Shown here in pieces: positions 30,279-38,551 of a stretch of 58,723 nucleotides of DNA. The DNA is from a virus. The stretch lies in IMG/VR virus record IMGVR_UViG_3300045955_000216, positions 1-58,723 of that record, one strand, 5' to 3'. Below the pieces are notes generated by a model, which ran no database searches, was not told the origin of the DNA, and was given only the letters and a program-made list of their open reading frames with translations. Numbering within the stretch: the stretch's first letter is position 1; every line of letters starts with the position of its first letter. The position numbers and the translations under genes are program-made.

Positions 30279-30641
30279 CTAGTAGGCCGTCTCGAGGCCG
30301 CCCATCGGCCCCGGGGGTGTCATGTCGACCGTCGGCGCCATGCCGCCCGGCTCGATCCCGACCTCGAGGCCGGGTCCGCCGCCGGGGACCTCGGCCGGGG
30401 CCGGTTCGCCGGGGGCCTCCGCCGACTCGTACCGCATCCGGAGGTCCTGCACCGCCCGCTGAAACTCCGCGCGCGCCTCTTGGATCTGGCGCTCGAGCAT
30501 CGCCCGGAGCTCGCGGAGCTGGGTCTCATACTCGAGCTTGCGCCGCCGCGCGGCCTCGGCGTCGGTCTTGCTCTTCGACGACGCGACCATCGCTCCGCCC
30601 AGCACGCGCCCCGCCTGGGCGAGCCCCTGCCCCGTGTCCAT
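30279..30641 (-). CDS. Small helical virion protein, 120 aa
   Basis: Residues 25-70 form a helix (YETQLRELRAMLERQIQEAR); the C-terminus is Pro/Gly/Met-rich. Its N-terminus (GQGLAQAGRVLGGAMVAS) resembles the Gly/Ala starts of the two neighbouring proteins, hinting at a shared membrane-insertion or assembly motif. Confidence 0.6.
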   Translation of the reverse strand: MDTGQGLAQAGRVLGGAMVASSKSKTDAEAARRRKLEYETQLRELRAMLERQIQEARAEFQRAVQDLRMRYESAEAPGEPAPAEVPGGGPGLEVGIEPGGMAPTVDMTPPGPMGGLETAY

Positions 30642-30651
30642 TGGTCGCCCC

Positions 30652-31752
30652 CTACATCATCATCGCGGCGGCGCCCAGCGAGCCGCCGGCCCCGATGAGG
30701 CCGCCGAGGAGCTCGTTGCCCGCGTCGAACCGCTGGCGCGCGGCGGCGCCCTGGTTGGCGTAGTAGTCGCGGAGGAGCGCCCCGCCCACGCCGTACTGCG
30801 TGCCGAAGACGTCCACCGCGTTCCGCGCCTGGGTGTTGTAGAGCCCGGCGTTGAAGAGGTTCTGCTGGTTGCGCCCGGTCTGGAGGATCGACAAGAGGTC
30901 GTTCCCGCCCTGGACCGGCGTGCTCGTGAACGAGAGGATCGGGCCGGCGCTCGTCATCGGCGACGACGCGGCGAAGAGGTCGCCGCGTTGCCCCATGAGC
31001 TCCCGCGTCATCGGCGCCGCGGTGTAGGCGGGCGCCAGGAACGGGAGGAGCCCTTCCGTCGCCGCGCCGCGCGCGGTATCCATCTCGGCCCGGTTCATCC
31101 GGTAGAGGCCCTCGCGGACCGCCGTGTCGAAGTCCCCGCGCCGGCGGCTCCCGGGCGTCGTGCTCTCCCAGCCCGGCCCGTACTGCGCGCGCATCCGCTC
31201 GTCGAGCGCCTGGCGCTCCTCGGCGATGATCCGCGCGACGGCCGGATCCGCGACCTCGCCGGCGGCCGCCTTGCGGAAGCGGTCCATGTACGTTCCGGCG
31301 ATCTCGCGCTGGCGGCCGATGTCCTCGTCGAGGTAGCCCGAGAGCGTGACCTCGCGCCGGGCGAGCTGGGCGGCGACCTCGCCCGGCGCCATCCCGACCG
31401 CGGCGGCGTACTCCTTCCGGAACGTCTCTTGCTCGCCGATCGCGGCGGCTTGCTGGTCGAGCATCCGGACCTGGAGCTCCTGGTACTGCTTGAACTGCTC
31501 GGCGAAGACGTCCGCGAACGGCCGGCCATACTGCCGCTCGAGGCTCGCGAGGATCGCGTCCTGCATCGCGGCGGCCTTCTTCAACCGCTCGAGCTGGAAC
31601 CCGAGGAGCGCCTTCTCCTCGTCGGAGGCGCCGACAAACGCCGGCGCCGCGGGGAGCTCGGGCCCCCCGCCCTCGAGGACGATGCTCGTCGGCCCCGGCG
31701 CGGGGGCCGGCGGGCCGTTGTCGCCGGAGAAGAAGTCGCCGAGGAAGCTCAT
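30652..31752 (-). CDS. Internal virion/ejection protein, 366 aa
   Basis: ATG 31752 (MSFLGDFFSGDN) overlaps the upstream stop by ATGA. Helix-rich with LEGGGPELPAAPAFVGASDE early and a Gly/Ala/Met-rich C-terminus (LLGGLIGAGGSLGAAAMMM). The FLGDFFSG start and hydrophobic end are typical of podoviral ejection proteins that meet the cell membrane. Confidence 0.65.
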   Translation of the reverse strand: MSFLGDFFSGDNGPPAPAPGPTSIVLEGGGPELPAAPAFVGASDEEKALLGFQLERLKKAAAMQDAILASLERQYGRPFADVFAEQFKQYQELQVRMLDQQAAAIGEQETFRKEYAAAVGMAPGEVAAQLARREVTLSGYLDEDIGRQREIAGTYMDRFRKAAAGEVADPAVARIIAEERQALDERMRAQYGPGWESTTPGSRRRGDFDTAVREGLYRMNRAEMDTARGAATEGLLPFLAPAYTAAPMTRELMGQRGDLFAASSPMTSAGPILSFTSTPVQGGNDLLSILQTGRNQQNLFNAGLYNTQARNAVDVFGTQYGVGGALLRDYYANQGAAARQRFDAGNELLGGLIGAGGSLGAAAMMM

Positions 31753-32141
31753 GCCGTGGCCTCCGTGGGGGCCGTCCACCACTCGAGGGCATCCGTCACC
31801 GCGTAGCACCGCCAGCCGAGGTACGCCAGCCCGAGCCCGTAGGGCGAGCCCGTCGGGATCGCCAGGCAGACGCGCGCCCAGCGGCTCGCGAGGTCCGCGC
31901 GGATCGCCCCGAGCAAGGTCCGGATCCCGGCGAAGGACCGGGCCGCCGCGTCGATGGCGACGTGCTCGAGGTAGAACTCGCCGCGGATCGGGCCGCCCGA
32001 CGCGACGCCGATCGGGGTCCCGTCTCGGTCCAGGCGCCACCAGGTCCGATCGGGGCCGTGATGCACGGGGCCCGGGATCATCGCGAGGAGCCGGGGCACG
32101 AGCGGGTCGTCCCAGCCGATCCGCTGGACGGTGTGCGTCAC
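31749..32141 (-). CDS. GNAT-fold-like protein, 130 aa
   Basis: FYLEHVAIDAAARSFAGIRT followed by LLGAIRADLASRWARVCLAI and YGLGLAYLGWRCYA resembles an acetyltransferase fold in strand-helix order. The acetyl-CoA loop (Q/RxxGxG/A) is not evident. Small GNAT-like proteins occur near podoviral ejection genes. Coupled by ATGA at both ends. Confidence 0.5.
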   Translation of the reverse strand: MTHTVQRIGWDDPLVPRLLAMIPGPVHHGPDRTWWRLDRDGTPIGVASGGPIRGEFYLEHVAIDAAARSFAGIRTLLGAIRADLASRWARVCLAIPTGSPYGLGLAYLGWRCYAVTDALEWWTAPTEATA

Positions 32142-32626
32142 GGCTGGTCGAACCCCCGCTCCTGGATCAGGAAGAGGAGCGCGCGCACGACGCGGCGGAA
32201 GAAGGTCCGCTGGGCGTCGGTGTAGGTCGGATCCGGAAAGAGCGCGTCCACCATCGCCGCGACCTGGGCCGGCGTCGGGAGGTTCTCGCCCTGGATGGCG
32301 ACGTGCGCGGTCTCGGTCCGTGTCCGGAGGGCGAGCTCCGCCGCCAGGCGGGCCGCCTCGCGGGCCTCAAGGCTCGACGGGAGACCGGGGTTGTGAGCGA
32401 GGACGATCGCCTCGGCGGCCGCCGCCTGGGCGTCCGGCACCGTGATTCGGAGCCGTTGCCCGCCGTCGGATTCGACGACCGCGGGGATCCCCGCCGCCTG
32501 GAGCTGCTCCTGGAGGAGCGGCGCCTTGTGCGGCCGGAGATAGGTGCGCGTCTCCGCGCCGGCCTCGAGGGCCAGCGTCCCCACCAGGACCAGGACGACT
32601 CCGACGTGTCGCATCGCGTGCCTCAT
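32138..32626 (-). CDS. Exported helical protein, 162 aa
   Basis: ATG 32626 overlaps the upstream stop; ATG 32614 is also possible. Signal peptide MRHAMRHVGVVLVLVGTLAL with a cleavage site after EAGA. The mature protein has a beta segment (RLRITVPDAQ) and helices. It lies in the tail gene block, so either a secreted protein or a virion protein with an unusual signal. Confidence 0.6.
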   Translation of the reverse strand: MRHAMRHVGVVLVLVGTLALEAGAETRTYLRPHKAPLLQEQLQAAGIPAVVESDGGQRLRITVPDAQAAAAEAIVLAHNPGLPSSLEAREAARLAAELALRTRTETAHVAIQGENLPTPAQVAAMVDALFPDPTYTDAQRTFFRRVVRALLFLIQERGFDQP

Positions 32627-33927
32627 GGCCCGAGCCAGTAGATCCAGAACTCCGGGGCGTAGTTGGTCGCCGCCTGCGTGTTGAGCGACCCGCCCGAGTC
32701 CTGGAAGGCGTTGCACTCGACATAGTTGGTGGCCGCCAGGCTGTACGCGGTGACGACCGTCGTCTCCTTGCCGGCGGTGGCGTTCGCGGCCGGCTGCCGC
32801 TGCCGCGCGAGGCTCGTCGTCCCGCCGAGCATGATCTCGACCCCGCGGTCCCCGGTGGCGTGCCCCGCCCACTGGAGGGAGCACCCGATCAGGTACTTCC
32901 CGGCCCCGCCCGCGGGAATCGTGAGCCGGCTCGTCTGGGAGCTCGTCGAGTGGAAGTCCGAGGTATCGAACCGCTCGGTGTCGAACGTCACCGCGGTCCA
33001 GGCGTTGTTGCCGATCGAGATGTTGAGGCTGTTGTAGACGCGCGCCCCGGTGGCGGCCGTCGCCGTCGCCTCCGAGGGGTGCGGGGTGAAGACCGGCGAG
33101 AGGTAGCCCTCGACCAGGATGGCCGCGTCGATGTAGGCGGTCGTGTCTCCGGTGTCGACGCTGAGGGCCCCGGTGATGCCCGTCGCCGACCCGGAGAGGG
33201 TCCGCGTGACCGTGAGAAATTCCCAATTCGCGCCGCCCGTGTGGTAGCTCGAGAAGGTCGTCGCGACCCCGTCCGCGAGCGAGAGTCGGGCCCGCGTCGC
33301 CACGGTGGCCCGCACCCAGGCCCCGAAGGTGTACGTCCGGTCGCGGAAGTAGCTCGTCCCGCCCGCGGCCGTCGAAATGGCCTGGCTCAGGCTGGCGTCG
33401 GCGCCGCTCCGCGTGACGGCCGCGCTGTAGACGGCGTGCTTGATCTGGCCGGCGTCGCGCGCGATCGTCGCGCCGGCCCCGGACAAGGTCCAGTTATCCG
33501 GCGCGACGGTGGTCCCGTTCGACCACTTCTCCATCGACCCGTTGAGGAGGTAATTCGGTCGGTTGGGCTCGACGGGCGTCTGGTACCAGTAGACGCCGCT
33601 CGAGGCCCCGCGGGTCAGGAGCTTGAGCTGGTACCGGAGGCGCTCGAGCTCGCCGGCGAGGGAGGTGGCCTGGCTCTCCGCTCCGCTCGGATACGGGTTC
33701 ACCGCCGACTGCATCTGCGACACGGTGGCGGAGTAATCGTCGACGCATTGGGTCGTGCTGTTCGTGGTGGCGGCCTGGGTCATGCTGTTGTTCAGGTCCG
33801 GCGCCGTGAGGACCTCGTTGTTCGACCAGACCTTGTAGACGCCGCAGTTCCCGGCGCCCTCGGCCTGGGCCCCTGCGAGGATCAAGACCGCCAGGGCGAG
33901 GCCGCTCCACTGTCGTCGGTTGAGCAT
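32623..33927 (-). CDS. Exported fibre/receptor-binding protein with CBM and C1q-like domains, 434 aa
   Basis: ATG 33927 gives signal peptide MLNRRQWSGLALAVLILAGA. Residues about 120-290 resemble carbohydrate-binding modules (NYLLNGSMEKWSNGTTVAPD, NWTLSG, YTFGAWVRA, WEFLTVTRTL). The last 120 resemble a C1q/TNF-like trimer (AWTAVTFDTERFDTSDFHST, RLTIPAGGAGKYLIGCSLQW). Such heads cap tail fibres and bind receptors or glycans. An export signal is unexpected for a virion part. ATGA overlap downstream. Confidence 0.7.
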   Translation of the reverse strand: MLNRRQWSGLALAVLILAGAQAEGAGNCGVYKVWSNNEVLTAPDLNNSMTQAATTNSTTQCVDDYSATVSQMQSAVNPYPSGAESQATSLAGELERLRYQLKLLTRGASSGVYWYQTPVEPNRPNYLLNGSMEKWSNGTTVAPDNWTLSGAGATIARDAGQIKHAVYSAAVTRSGADASLSQAISTAAGGTSYFRDRTYTFGAWVRATVATRARLSLADGVATTFSSYHTGGANWEFLTVTRTLSGSATGITGALSVDTGDTTAYIDAAILVEGYLSPVFTPHPSEATATAATGARVYNSLNISIGNNAWTAVTFDTERFDTSDFHSTSSQTSRLTIPAGGAGKYLIGCSLQWAGHATGDRGVEIMLGGTTSLARQRQPAANATAGKETTVVTAYSLAATNYVECNAFQDSGGSLNTQAATNYAPEFWIYWLGP

Positions 33928-33929
33928 GG

Positions 33930-35561
33930 TCACTCCGCCACCTTGGCCCCGATGAAGGCCTTGATGATCTTGAAGCTCGCGCCGGCTTCGCTGTTGTAGC
34001 CGCGGAAGGAGATGCGCGTCCCCCGCCAGAGGAGCCGCCGGCGCCGGTGGATGATGCGCGCCTCCGCTAGGCGGTCGACGTCGAGCACGAACACGCCGAG
34101 CGGCACCCCGGTCGCGGCGACATTGAACGCGAGCGGCGTCAGCGTCTTGAGGATCCCGTCGATCCAGACGTCGACATACAGCGTGTGCTCCCCGAGCCCC
34201 TCCACCCAGAACTCGAGGTAGTCGAAATTCTTGATGCGCCCGCGCCACTCCGGGACAACCTCGCCCAGGTCGGTGTGGTCGGTCTGAAACTCGCCGATGT
34301 AGCCGGCCCCGTCCTTCGAGCGGTCCGGCATGTCGAGGCGGTACACATGGCCGGAGGTCGTCCCGATGTAGGGGCGGGTGATGCCCTGGTGTCGGCGCAT
34401 GGTGAGGCACGTCGCTTCGTCCCGGTCGCTGTAACAGAAGCGGGGCCCGACGGCCGGATTGTTGAAGTCGAGCGTCAGCCGATAGGGCGCCAGGGGGCCC
34501 GCGGCCTGCGTCCCGAAGGCGTCGGCCTGGAACGCATCCGCCTGGAAGGCGGGGACGGTCTGGCCGACCGAGCCGCGGGCCGGGAGGAGCGCATAGGCGA
34601 GGGATTTATCCCCGTACCAGACGATCGTCGCGCGCCCGAGGGCCTCAGCGTCGACATGCTCCCGGATCCAGGTCCCGAGCTTCGGCGTGGTGAGGTCGGA
34701 GCTCTCCGCGTCCCGCTCGACCGAGGTGGCGGACAGCGCGTGGACCGAGCCCTCGGTGTCGATGAAGGCCACGTCATTCGGGATCGGCGTGACGCCCCAG
34801 GGGCCCGAGGTCCCCACCGCGCGACTCTGGATGTCGTACCGCCAGGCCGCCGGATCGGGGTTCGACGTGTCAATGACATAGACCCCGTTCGGCCGCTTCC
34901 AGAGGACGAGCATCTTCCGGAAGGACATCGCCGCGACGATCTCGTCGCCCTCGCCGGGCCCGATCGGGATCGAGCCGGCGCCGGTCCCCACGAAGTCCTC
35001 GTGGTCGCTGGACGGCGTGTAGTAGGCCGTGTGCTGGAGGAAGGCCCAATGCCGCCCCTCGTGGATGATCCCGACGGACGGCTGGCGGGCCCCCACCCAA
35101 TCGAGGGGCCGCTTGGCGGGGTCGAGCGGCGCCATCGTGAGGAAGTCCCCGACGCCGACCTGGATGGGCGAGGCCCCGGTGTAGAGGAAGAGCTTCTTCG
35201 GGGCCCCGGGGACCTCCTGGCCGCCCTCGACGAAGTAGGGCGGCCGGCCCGTGTTGATCGCCCCCTCGGGCCGGGCCGTGATCGCGAAGGTCCAGCTCAC
35301 GCCGTCGTCGAGGTAGATCCCCCCGCCGATGGTGACGGCGACGGTGCGCTGGGTCGCCGACTCCGGCCACCAATCCCAGAGCCCCCGGATGGGGCCGGGG
35401 AGCGCCGAGACGTTCTGCCGCTGGGCCCCGCCTTCTTTCTCGATCTGATTGTTCTCGAGGGTGATGCCGCGGGCCAGGATGAGGCCCGTGATCGGGACCC
35501 GCCGGGGCCCATACATCCCGTCCTCGCCGACGGGGATCTGGGGCTTGAGGCCGGTATACAT
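33930..35561 (-). CDS. Beta-propeller-like tail (nozzle/stabilisation) protein, 543 aa
   Basis: Repeated blades with Trp and Asp (VDTSNPDPAAWRYDIQS-type, AFIDTEGSVHALSAT, PYIGTTSGHVYRLDMP) fit the propeller tail proteins that follow the head-tail adaptor in P22-like phages. A short duplication reads FQADAFQADAFG. Directly after the adaptor gene (three-base gap). Likely tail nozzle. Confidence 0.65.
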   Translation of the reverse strand: MYTGLKPQIPVGEDGMYGPRRVPITGLILARGITLENNQIEKEGGAQRQNVSALPGPIRGLWDWWPESATQRTVAVTIGGGIYLDDGVSWTFAITARPEGAINTGRPPYFVEGGQEVPGAPKKLFLYTGASPIQVGVGDFLTMAPLDPAKRPLDWVGARQPSVGIIHEGRHWAFLQHTAYYTPSSDHEDFVGTGAGSIPIGPGEGDEIVAAMSFRKMLVLWKRPNGVYVIDTSNPDPAAWRYDIQSRAVGTSGPWGVTPIPNDVAFIDTEGSVHALSATSVERDAESSDLTTPKLGTWIREHVDAEALGRATIVWYGDKSLAYALLPARGSVGQTVPAFQADAFQADAFGTQAAGPLAPYRLTLDFNNPAVGPRFCYSDRDEATCLTMRRHQGITRPYIGTTSGHVYRLDMPDRSKDGAGYIGEFQTDHTDLGEVVPEWRGRIKNFDYLEFWVEGLGEHTLYVDVWIDGILKTLTPLAFNVAATGVPLGVFVLDVDRLAEARIIHRRRRLLWRGTRISFRGYNSEAGASFKIIKAFIGAKVAE

Positions 35562-35564
35562 GGC

Positions 35565-36449
35565 CTAGCGGTAGGGCCCCGTCGTGGGGTACCGGGGCCC
35601 GTTGAGCGCCTGCTTGAGGCGGCCGTCCTCGACGATGAGGATTTCGACGCCCTTCCCGAAGAGCACGCCCGCCCCGTCCGCGCGGTTGTCGTTCCGCATG
35701 GCATGGAGGAAGTAGAGGCCCGCGTCGGCGATGAGCTGGCGGTACGGGGTCGGGACCAGGATGGTGACCCCCACCCCGTCGAGGTCCGGGGGGTAGAGCG
35801 TGTGCGGGACCTCGTAGCGGCGCGCGACGGTCGGGTAGTGGCTCAGGCGGATCCCGGTCATCCCGATCCGGGCCGCCCGGAGCGGCTCGTCGGCGCCGGT
35901 GCGCGGCTCCGGCCAATCCTCCCGGAGCTTCTCTTCGCTGATGAGCTCGATCTCGCGGCCGTCCTGGGCGCTGTAGATGCCCAGGAGATGCCGGAGGGTG
36001 CCGCCGCTGTAGGGCGTCGTGAGGGTGTACTCGTCCTTGTAGACCGTGAAGGGCACCGCCCCGTCCGTGCCCTGCCAGGCCACGTCGAGGTCGAAGCTGG
36101 CGCTCCCGGCCGTGTGGGTCAGGATCCGGTAGAACCCCTGGCTCGAGCTCAGGGGGTAGAACTTCCGGCCGGCGAAGGACCCGAGGCCCACCGCCGGCGC
36201 GATCGAGAAGGTCGCGGTCGCCGAGCCCCCGGTCAGCGTGACCAGGCCCGCGGCATACGGGGCGACCGTGACGAAGGCCGCGGGCTGCGGGGCCCGGAGG
36301 AACAGGAACGGGTGCCGGTTGCAGAGCTCCCGGTACCCGCGGACCGTCGCCCGCTGCGCGGCGACATAGAAGTCGCCGCTGGTGTCGGCGAGGTTCTCCC
36401 CGGCTCGATCCAGGACGTCTTGAAATAACTCAGTAAAGGTGCTTAGCAT
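35565..36449 (-). CDS. Head-tail adaptor / tail tube-like protein, 294 aa
   Basis: Starts MLSTFTELFQDVLDRAGENL; contains beta stretches (VTLTGGSATATFSIAPAVGL) and LISEEKLREDWPEPR and LYFLHAMRNDNRADG. Size and position next to the nozzle fit a P22 gp4-type adaptor. The start lies nine bases from the divergent HNH gene, with a hairpin between. Confidence 0.6.
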   Translation of the reverse strand: MLSTFTELFQDVLDRAGENLADTSGDFYVAAQRATVRGYRELCNRHPFLFLRAPQPAAFVTVAPYAAGLVTLTGGSATATFSIAPAVGLGSFAGRKFYPLSSSQGFYRILTHTAGSASFDLDVAWQGTDGAVPFTVYKDEYTLTTPYSGGTLRHLLGIYSAQDGREIELISEEKLREDWPEPRTGADEPLRAARIGMTGIRLSHYPTVARRYEVPHTLYPPDLDGVGVTILVPTPYRQLIADAGLYFLHAMRNDNRADGAGVLFGKGVEILIVEDGRLKQALNGPRYPTTGPYR

Positions 36450-36470
36450 GTCCCATCGTGGGACGACATG
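36446..36470. promoter_or_regulatory. Hairpin between adaptor and HNH genes
   Basis: GTCCCA (36450-36455) pairs with TGGGAC (36459-36464) around a TCG loop, inside outer CATG copies. It covers the 5' ends of both divergent genes and may be a site left by insertion of the HNH gene or its own recognition site. Confidence 0.4.
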
Positions 36471-37030
36471 TCGGTCCTCCGGGGACGCGGTGGTGTCCGA
36501 GATGCCGTGACTTTCGGCCGCGCGAGACCTTCGGGCCCACGCGCGCCCGGGCGTACTGCCATCCGTGCTATGCCGCCTACATGGCCGAGCGCACAGGCGG
36601 CTACCGCGTGGGGCCCCGAGGGCGCCGCACGCAGATGCCGCTCGCGAGCGGTCGGCGGCGATGTACCGCCTGTGGCCTGGTAAAGGCGCTGGACGCCTTC
36701 TGGCGCCTGGGCCGCTCGTACCGTTCTCAGTGCGGTGCCTGCTCCGCCCCGCGAAACCGGCGATACGACCAGGTCGTGAGAGCGGAGGTTCTCGCCGCCT
36801 ATGGCGGCAAGTGCGCCTGTTGCGGGGAGACTGAGAGCGCGTTCCTTACCATCGACCATGCGAACGGCGATGGAGCTCGGCATCGTGCCCTCGTTGGCCG
36901 GACCAGTGTGTGTTGGTGGCTGCGCCGGCAGGGGTTCCCCCAGGGGTTTCAGGTGCTCTGCTGGAACTGCAACGTCGCGAAGCACCTCCTTGGGGCGTGC
37001 CCTCACCCAGCACGCGACCTCTTGCCCTGA
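36458..37030 (+). CDS. HNH endonuclease with tandem zinc ribbons, 190 aa
   Basis: Two treble-clef-like ribbons precede the nuclease: CPRC...CHPC (about 13-37) and CTAC...CGAC (about 69-94). The HNH core is CACCGETESAFLTIDHANGD then FQVLCWNCNVAKH. GTG start at 36458. It is the only sizeable non-overlapping plus-strand gene in the structural block and sits between two minus-strand virion genes, as free-standing homing endonucleases do. Third positions are less GC-rich than in its neighbours. Confidence 0.8.
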   Translation: MGRHVGPPGTRWCPRCRDFRPRETFGPTRARAYCHPCYAAYMAERTGGYRVGPRGRRTQMPLASGRRRCTACGLVKALDAFWRLGRSYRSQCGACSAPRNRRYDQVVRAEVLAAYGGKCACCGETESAFLTIDHANGDGARHRALVGRTSVCWWLRRQGFPQGFQVLCWNCNVAKHLLGACPHPARDLLP

Positions 37031-37033
37031 CCG

Positions 37034-37312
37034 CTAGGCCGGCCGCTGCTTGCCCGGCTTGGTCTTCGACTGGATCTCGGCCTCGCGGGACTGCATGAAG
37101 GGGTCATTGACCTTCGCCCGCGAGGTCTGGTCGTGGCGCGTGGTCTCGAGGCTCTTGCCGAAGAGCTCCATCCCCTTCGAGGGGCCCGGACCGGCGTTGG
37201 CCCCCCCGTGGAGGCTCACGTCCTTCGGCTCGCCCTTCGGGGCGAACGCCCCGTAGCTCGAGCGGACCTCGTCAGCGCAGGGGGCGCTCTTGCCCTGGTA
37301 GTCGGTGCCCAT
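37034..37312 (-). CDS. Small virion-region protein, 92 aa
   Basis: GAGGAGG before ATG 37312. Basic, largely disordered (DVSLHGGANAGPGPSKGMEL). Located between adaptor and head genes; similar small proteins occur in podoviral head clusters. No known function. Confidence 0.6.
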   Translation of the reverse strand: MGTDYQGKSAPCADEVRSSYGAFAPKGEPKDVSLHGGANAGPGPSKGMELFGKSLETTRHDQTSRAKVNDPFMQSREAEIQSKTKPGKQRPA

Positions 37313-37377
37313 CACAGCCTCCTCAGCGTGTGAAGCGTGGGTCGTTACACTTCGGGTCCCGGTCGCGCCGGCCCGGT

Positions 37378-37884
37378 TTAGGCGCCGGTCAGCACCTCCG
37401 CGCTGATGCCGCGGTCGTGCGGCGGGAGCCCGGTGCCGTCGCCGAGGTCCGGATCGCCCTGGCGGAAGGTCACGCCGGCGGCGTTGTAGGCGGTCGTGCC
37501 GAAGGTGAAGCCGGCCGCCACCGCGATCTCGATGATGGCGACCGTCGTCTTGTTGGCCGAGCGGCGCGGGATCGGCGCCAGGGCGATCGCCGAGGCGATG
37601 GCGCCCTGCTTGCCCGTGATGGCCCCGGCCGTGTCGATCTCGAGCCGGACCCGGCAGCACTCGCCGGCGCCCAGGTTCGTGAAGCTGTTGTCGAAGTCGG
37701 CGACGGGATCCGCGGCGGCCACCGTATACGCCTGGTCCTTGATCCAGAACGAGTGGGCGTCCGCCCGGACGCGGGTGGTCGTGGTGCCGACCCGATAGTT
37801 CCCGTAGGTGGTGCGGTTCACGAGCGCCTGGAGGAGGTTGAAGAGGTCCTTCTCCCCTCCCACGCCGCGCGGTTGAATGACCAT
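37378..37884 (-). CDS. Putative head decoration or minor structural protein, 168 aa
   Basis: Beta-rich with RVRLEIDTAGAITGKQGAIA and TTVAIIEIAVAAGFTFGTTA. Follows the major capsid region. No family recognised; a decoration protein is plausible by size, beta content and place. Confidence 0.55.
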   Translation of the reverse strand: MVIQPRGVGGEKDLFNLLQALVNRTTYGNYRVGTTTTRVRADAHSFWIKDQAYTVAAADPVADFDNSFTNLGAGECCRVRLEIDTAGAITGKQGAIASAIALAPIPRRSANKTTVAIIEIAVAAGFTFGTTAYNAAGVTFRQGDPDLGDGTGLPPHDRGISAEVLTGA

Positions 37885-37905
37885 GTCTGCCTCCCGCCCG
37901 GCCGC

Positions 37906-38481
37906 TTAGGCCAGGCCCATCGCGGCCAGCACCGGCCGGCCGCGGTCCACGTCTCGGCGCTCGCGCTCGAGCTCCATCCGCACGAACCGCTCAATGCGAT
38001 GGGCGACCTCCGGCGTGGCCCGCACCGAGAACTCCGGCGCGTCGTCCGCGCCCTCGTGTCGGAGGAACCAGGCGAGGTGCCCGATGTGGCGGACCACATG
38101 CCAGGGCTTGCCTTCCTTCCGCGTCTGCCGCTCGCGGATCGGGAGGCCGTTGGTGTCGACGGCGGCGAAGTCGTAGCTGGTCGCCCCCTCGGTCGAGGGG
38201 AGATAGAGCTTGCCGCCGGGGCGGCTGGGATCCGCGATCTCCCGGACGGAGCCGCGGAGATACACGTTCTTCGAGGGGTGGTTGCCGAGGTACACGACGC
38301 GCGCCTCGACCGCCCACATCGTCGGATCCGACCGCTCCTGCCGCGGGGGCCGGAGGGTGATCTCCTGGTCCTCGGGCTCGAGCGTCCGCATCGGGACCGG
38401 CTCGGCCTCGCGCTCGAGCGGGTCCATCACGGCCACCGCCCCCTGCGGGGCGAGCTCCTTGTCCGACGGCTTGCGCGGCAT
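37906..38481 (-). CDS. Head-region hypothetical protein, 191 aa
   Basis: Acidic/basic N-terminus, then ARVVYLGNHPSKNVYLRGSV, KLYLPSTEGATSYDFAAVDT and a helical end. Lies directly downstream of the capsid gene. No domain recognised. Confidence 0.55.
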   Translation of the reverse strand: MPRKPSDKELAPQGAVAVMDPLEREAEPVPMRTLEPEDQEITLRPPRQERSDPTMWAVEARVVYLGNHPSKNVYLRGSVREIADPSRPGGKLYLPSTEGATSYDFAAVDTNGLPIRERQTRKEGKPWHVVRHIGHLAWFLRHEGADDAPEFSVRATPEVAHRIERFVRMELERERRDVDRGRPVLAAMGLA

Positions 38482-38551
38482 AGCACGCGACTCCTTCTCC
38501 CGCGCCGGCGACCCCGGAGGGCGCGGGCCCCCCGGGGTCCGGCGTCAGGGG

